Assembly (NCBI GenBank): GCA_003254925.1
Contig: QANZ01038703.1
Location: 71,772 to 135,771, forward strand
Origin: Chamaecrista fasciculata
Taxonomy: Eukaryota > Streptophyta > Magnoliopsida > Fabales > Fabaceae
Direction: 5' to 3'
Length of the DNA: 64,000 bases
Each line of letters begins with the position of its first letter. Positions within the stretch are counted from its first letter, which is position 1. The translations under genes and the position numbers were made by a program. Shown here piece after piece: positions 60,341-64,000 of this stretch. The notes under the pieces are model-generated. The model saw only the letters and a program-made list of their open reading frames with translations, had not been told where the DNA came from and did no database searches.

Positions 60341-63300
60341 TCATAGGGTTCTTGAACCCACTGACCCTTGAGTATACCCATTAGCAACACCTGAGGATTT
60401 CTTCTTGAAACTTGTAACGCTACAGTGAGGACATATATATTCTAGCCCATCTGTTTTTGCATAATCCTGCACAAGTTGTGACTTCAATTAGGGGAATCCT
60501 TAGCATGAATAAAGGCAAAGAAATTATTTCGCTTTTTACACAAGACAGCATCAAACACTCGTAAGTGACAACGATAATCGATGTTGCAGTACCTTGAATG
60601 CTCCAAGACCTTGCCTTCTGTCACAGCCAAAGTGGGCCCACTCACCACATATTCCGCAATTCACCCAGTCCCCGGCTGCGCTACTGTAGAAAAGATCAAA
60701 ATTTGTTAGCACAGATTTACCGAAATAATGTGAATATCAGGTGCTACTTGCACAAACTTCAACAGTAGCACCACCATCGAATCAGGACATGAAAATATCA
60801 GCAGGTACATATTTTGCAGGAAATGGCCAAGAGCATCACTATATCTCTATGTGATTGAAGAAAAAGAAATGGAGAAGTACAAACCTGTGACACAACAAGC
60901 AGCACTCTCCATCCACATCATCATGTGCTAATTCATACTCTAGAAGGTAGGTTTCATAGTGCCTTTTGAGTGTATTTCCAACACCCTGTAAAATGGGACA
61001 AATTATACAAATAACATTAGATGTTAATTTTATAGCTAGTTAATTAACTTTGCATAAAACACCAAACCATCATATGAATTCCAAATTAGTTAACGCAATC
61101 ATCACTGAGGCTTTTAATTTTTGAAGATCTTTATGATCTATAACAGAACTGGAATCAACAACAGAACAAAGAAGATTCTATTCTTATGGTGATAACATCA
61201 TAAACCTTGTACAGAATATGCAAACAACCTTATTTCAACTAAGGAAATAACTCCCAACTCAAGCAGTCAACAGATCTTACTAAAGACAAATAAAAAATAG
61301 CGATCTTATCATTAGATATAAATTTTATAGACCAAATAATTAAACCTAAAATTTCCAAATTATAAAGAAAAATAAAGAATTGCTTCCCCAATTATAGGCC
61401 CTAAATTTCAAATTACAATCACATCATAAATTAATTCAAATACCAAAATCAGTATCTTCTCATTGTACACCAATTTTCAAAACAATTTCTTTGCTCCACC
61501 TATATTGTTTTGATGATTCCACAATAATGATGAAGGCGACCCACGCAAATTATTACCATGACTGTCAAAATGGAATCCTCTCTCAAAGGACCAGTCCAAG
61601 AAGCAAAAAAATGCTAATTGCACCATTTCCTTTTTATTGCAGCCGGAATAAAAAAGATTACTTTGAAACTAAGAAGCATGGACACTTCATTTTGAGGGCG
61701 TGTCGCCGTGTCAGACACGTGTCAGTGTCCGACACCCGTACGACACCGACACGACACATATTCATAAATTTTAAAATATAAATCAATTTTTTGTGACCTT
61801 AACATGACATATAAGAGAAAATAATAATACATATGACATATATTATGAATAAAACTTGTAATTTTTAATTTTTCATTAAAAATTATGAATATTTAATTAT
61901 TTATATATATATAAATATATGACGTGTCGTGTCGCGTAATTTTGAGAGTTTAGCGTGTCGCTGTGTCCGTGTCCGTGTCGTGTCCCGTATCCGTGTCAGT
62001 GTCCATGCTTCCTAGCTTTGAAATAAGGAAAAGGAAACACCTAACAAAAACAACAAAAACAAAAGTCCTTTTCCACTTTCTGGGGTCAGGAACCATATGG
62101 TAACACACTTAGATCTGGTTACATCGGCACTTTTGTTCCATAAAACAAGTGTCTATTCAAACAAATATTCAAGCAAGGTATAGAACATACAGTCATTCTA
62201 TTGGTTGTGGTGTAATTGCGCATCTTGGAGAAAATTTGCCCTTTCCAGTTGATGCCGTTACCAACATGAAATCCTCCCCGAGTAACCACCTAAGAAACAA
62301 TCAACAAATATAAGCAAAATTTACCAAATGTACAGGGGTATAATCATTAAAAGTCAAAGTCTCAATAACTTACCTCTTTATACAAATTGTAGAGATCAAG
62401 GCGTTTCCCATTGAGTATGGCATCAGGGAACTCAGCAAGCCCTCCTTGAGGAATTAGTCGACTATGTCCCCGAAGCATTAGAAATTCCATGACATCTTTC
62501 AGGAATTCCTCCTACAAGAAACCATGAGTTATTTGAAATTCCTTAACAAGTTCTTGTTAAATAATAGCATCATAAAGAGATTCAAACAAAAACTATTGGC
62601 CTAATTCAGAATAACTGTTGGGTACAAAAATTAATGCAGGATCTTTGGCATTTCCGTTTCAAGTAATAAAAAAACACAAGAGGTATCTTTGAGCATTCTT
62701 AGGAAAACATTTGTCACTACTCACTAGAACTCAAGCTTCAAAATCCTCTTTATAAATATCTACAAAGCAAGGATATTTCTATTGGATATGCAACAAGACT
62801 GTGATAGTCCTGTAGCTTTCTTCATCCTTTTCCAATATATCTTTTCTTTAGTTCTCTATTTTTATTTATTACTTTAGAAGGATGTTTTATCCTCCTAAGT
62901 CCTAAACATGTACTCTTCTTACTTTGTAATGAATTATTTTCCTCTTTATACCCAGAGAAAAGGGCTTAGAAAATAAAGCATTTGCCTTGAACAGGTATGT
63001 ACTATATTAAATTCTAATTTATGATACAGTCTTCCACTTTTACTTTTCTGCCCTTTAAGAGGGGAGGGGGTTATTGAAGAGTGATACAACTCAAACTTCA
63101 TGGTTCTATATATTTAAATAATTAATCATAAGAATTAGGATGCTTGTATCAGCGTTTATCAATGCTCATCCAAATTACAGCACAAGCAAAATCATTGAGA
63201 ATACAATATGAAAGAAGGTATCCAAATGATGCAGAATACATATAAAAAGGCAATGGACAAAGAACTCACCTCAGTGCAAGTCTGTATTGACCCTCTGCCA

Positions 63301-63905
63301 CAACCATGTTTTTTCAAGGGTAGCGGATTCAAGGAAATGAGCTGCTTAGACTGAGCTGAGCCTGAAAATGATCTTCTCTGTGCGGTAGAAGTTGATCCAA
63401 TAGTGCTCCGCTTTGTGGGGATGACTAAAGGCAAACTAGCCTCAACGAGGGCACCATCATAACCATCTGTCTCAGAAGGTCTAGAAAAGGGTGTAGCTCT
63501 AGGGCGACGAACATGAGGAATGGGCCTCATAGCGGATACTTTTAGTCTCTGCCTAGCTGGAGTTAAGGGTGTGCTAAACCCATTCACTATTTTTCTATCT
63601 TTATCCCCTTCATCTGCTTTTTGAAGAGAACCTTGGCCAGCAAAAACACCATAATGAAGGCCAGGGCTTGCCTCTTGGCTCGGTTCGGACCTTTTTCTAG
63701 TAGGAGGGGGTGGTTTCAACCAACCAGGGGGACTGCTGTAAATTATGTTGTTTGCACAGTTATCTTTCTCTAGGCTCCTATAAAAGAAAAGCAGGCGCTC
63801 AGCATCATCCTTTTCAAATGAAGCAGTAGGCAACCCCTGAATGCTAGCAATCCCAAGTGCAACTAAGCTTCGATAAGTAACATCAGGTGCTAGCTGTCTC
63901 AAAAC
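60341..63905 (-). CDS. ARID4: ARID4-like protein: ARID DNA-binding domain plus PHD-like finger (5' part outside window)
   Basis: Six exons in the window join in frame: 63905-63270, 62511-62374, 62289-62191, 60985-60885, 60683-60593 and 60466-60341 (stop TGA). The first visible exon encodes a Pro/Arg-rich linker after LAPDVTYRSLVALGIASIQG. Then comes an ARID domain: EEFLKDVMEFLMLRGHSRLI, then NGKRLDLYNLYKEVVTRGGF, then INWKGQIF and GVGNTLKRHYETYLLEYE, the usual helix pattern with the GG-F-V and Y-E-T-Y/L-L-E-E signatures. A PHD-type finger follows (CCLLCH, WVNCGICGEWAHFGCD, YICPHC). This order, ARID then a C-terminal PHD-like finger, is that of Arabidopsis ARID4. Such proteins are nuclear and are thought to act in chromatin regulation; the target genes are unknown here. 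The 1.2-kb intron 60986-62190 holds a MITE. Confidence 0.9.
61669..62015. mobile_element. GTGTC-type hAT MITE, copy 5, in an ARID4 intron (347 bp)
   Basis: Ends CTAAGAAGCATGGACAC and the complement of CTAGGAAGCATGGACAC. Exact 8-bp direct repeat CTTTGAAA at 61661-61668 and 62016-62023. Closest to copy 1 (24015-24363), so both may have moved recently. Confidence 0.92.
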
Positions 63906-64000
63906 CTGAAATTCGAGTCAAATATAATTAGAATCCATAATACATAAATATGCTTAAACATTTGAACTCCAATAAATATAGTAGTATAGTACATCAACTT

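Noticed and set aside
1-64000. tRNA, rRNA or other structural RNA genes
   Set aside because: I saw no sequence with the conserved tRNA boxes or rRNA segments; this was by eye, so a covariance-model scan would be needed to exclude small ones.

Overview
The window is nuclear DNA from a flowering plant, almost certainly a eudicot. The genes have GT-AG introns and the AT-rich intergenic DNA is crowded with plant-type transposons. The recognised proteins are plant families: a FYVE-containing FAB1 lipid kinase, a LEA_3 protein, an ARID-PHD protein and a GDSL lipase relic. The species cannot be fixed from the sequence alone. There is one assembly gap of N bases (45231-45382) and four single Ns.

Layout. 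(1) 1-10186: the 5' part and most of the body of a FAB1-type phosphatidylinositol-3-phosphate 5-kinase gene on the minus strand, running off the left edge. Its introns carry a 375-bp MITE and an antisense LINE fragment. (2) 10196-23047: a transposon graveyard with two Mutator-like elements, a Harbinger-like element, a Ty1/copia-like solo LTR, a Ty3/gypsy-like solo LTR and several inverted-repeat elements. (3) 23048-26450: a locally duplicated segment with a small two-exon gene for a secreted cysteine-rich peptide, cut by hAT-type MITEs. (4) 28351-33973: a GDSL esterase/lipase pseudogene (minus strand) with a duplicated exon, frameshift, premature stop, MITE insertion and lost catalytic motifs. 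(5) 34545-47890: a 1-kb tandem duplication split by a Helitron-like insertion, then LINE, Mutator-like and Harbinger-like elements. (6) 48279-48824: a two-exon LEA_3 gene (minus). (7) 49000-60300: more hAT MITEs and LINE fragments. (8) 60341-63905 and beyond the right edge: the 3' half of an ARID4-like gene (minus) with a MITE in one intron.

The genes show no common pathway. The strongest signal is how well the mobile elements can be dated against each other. Many have exact target-site duplications (8 bp for hAT-like, 9 bp for Mutator-like, 5 bp for LTRs, TTA for Harbinger-like, 18 bp for one LINE), and in three cases a paralogous empty site lies inside the same window. A family of roughly 350-bp hAT-type MITEs with GTGTC-rich ends occurs five times, including in an ARID4 intron and inside the GDSL pseudogene, and a larger relative with GTATC-rich ends occurs once. 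I found no new defence, metabolic or regulatory system; the novelty here is in mobile-element structure and in the orphan cysteine-rich peptide.
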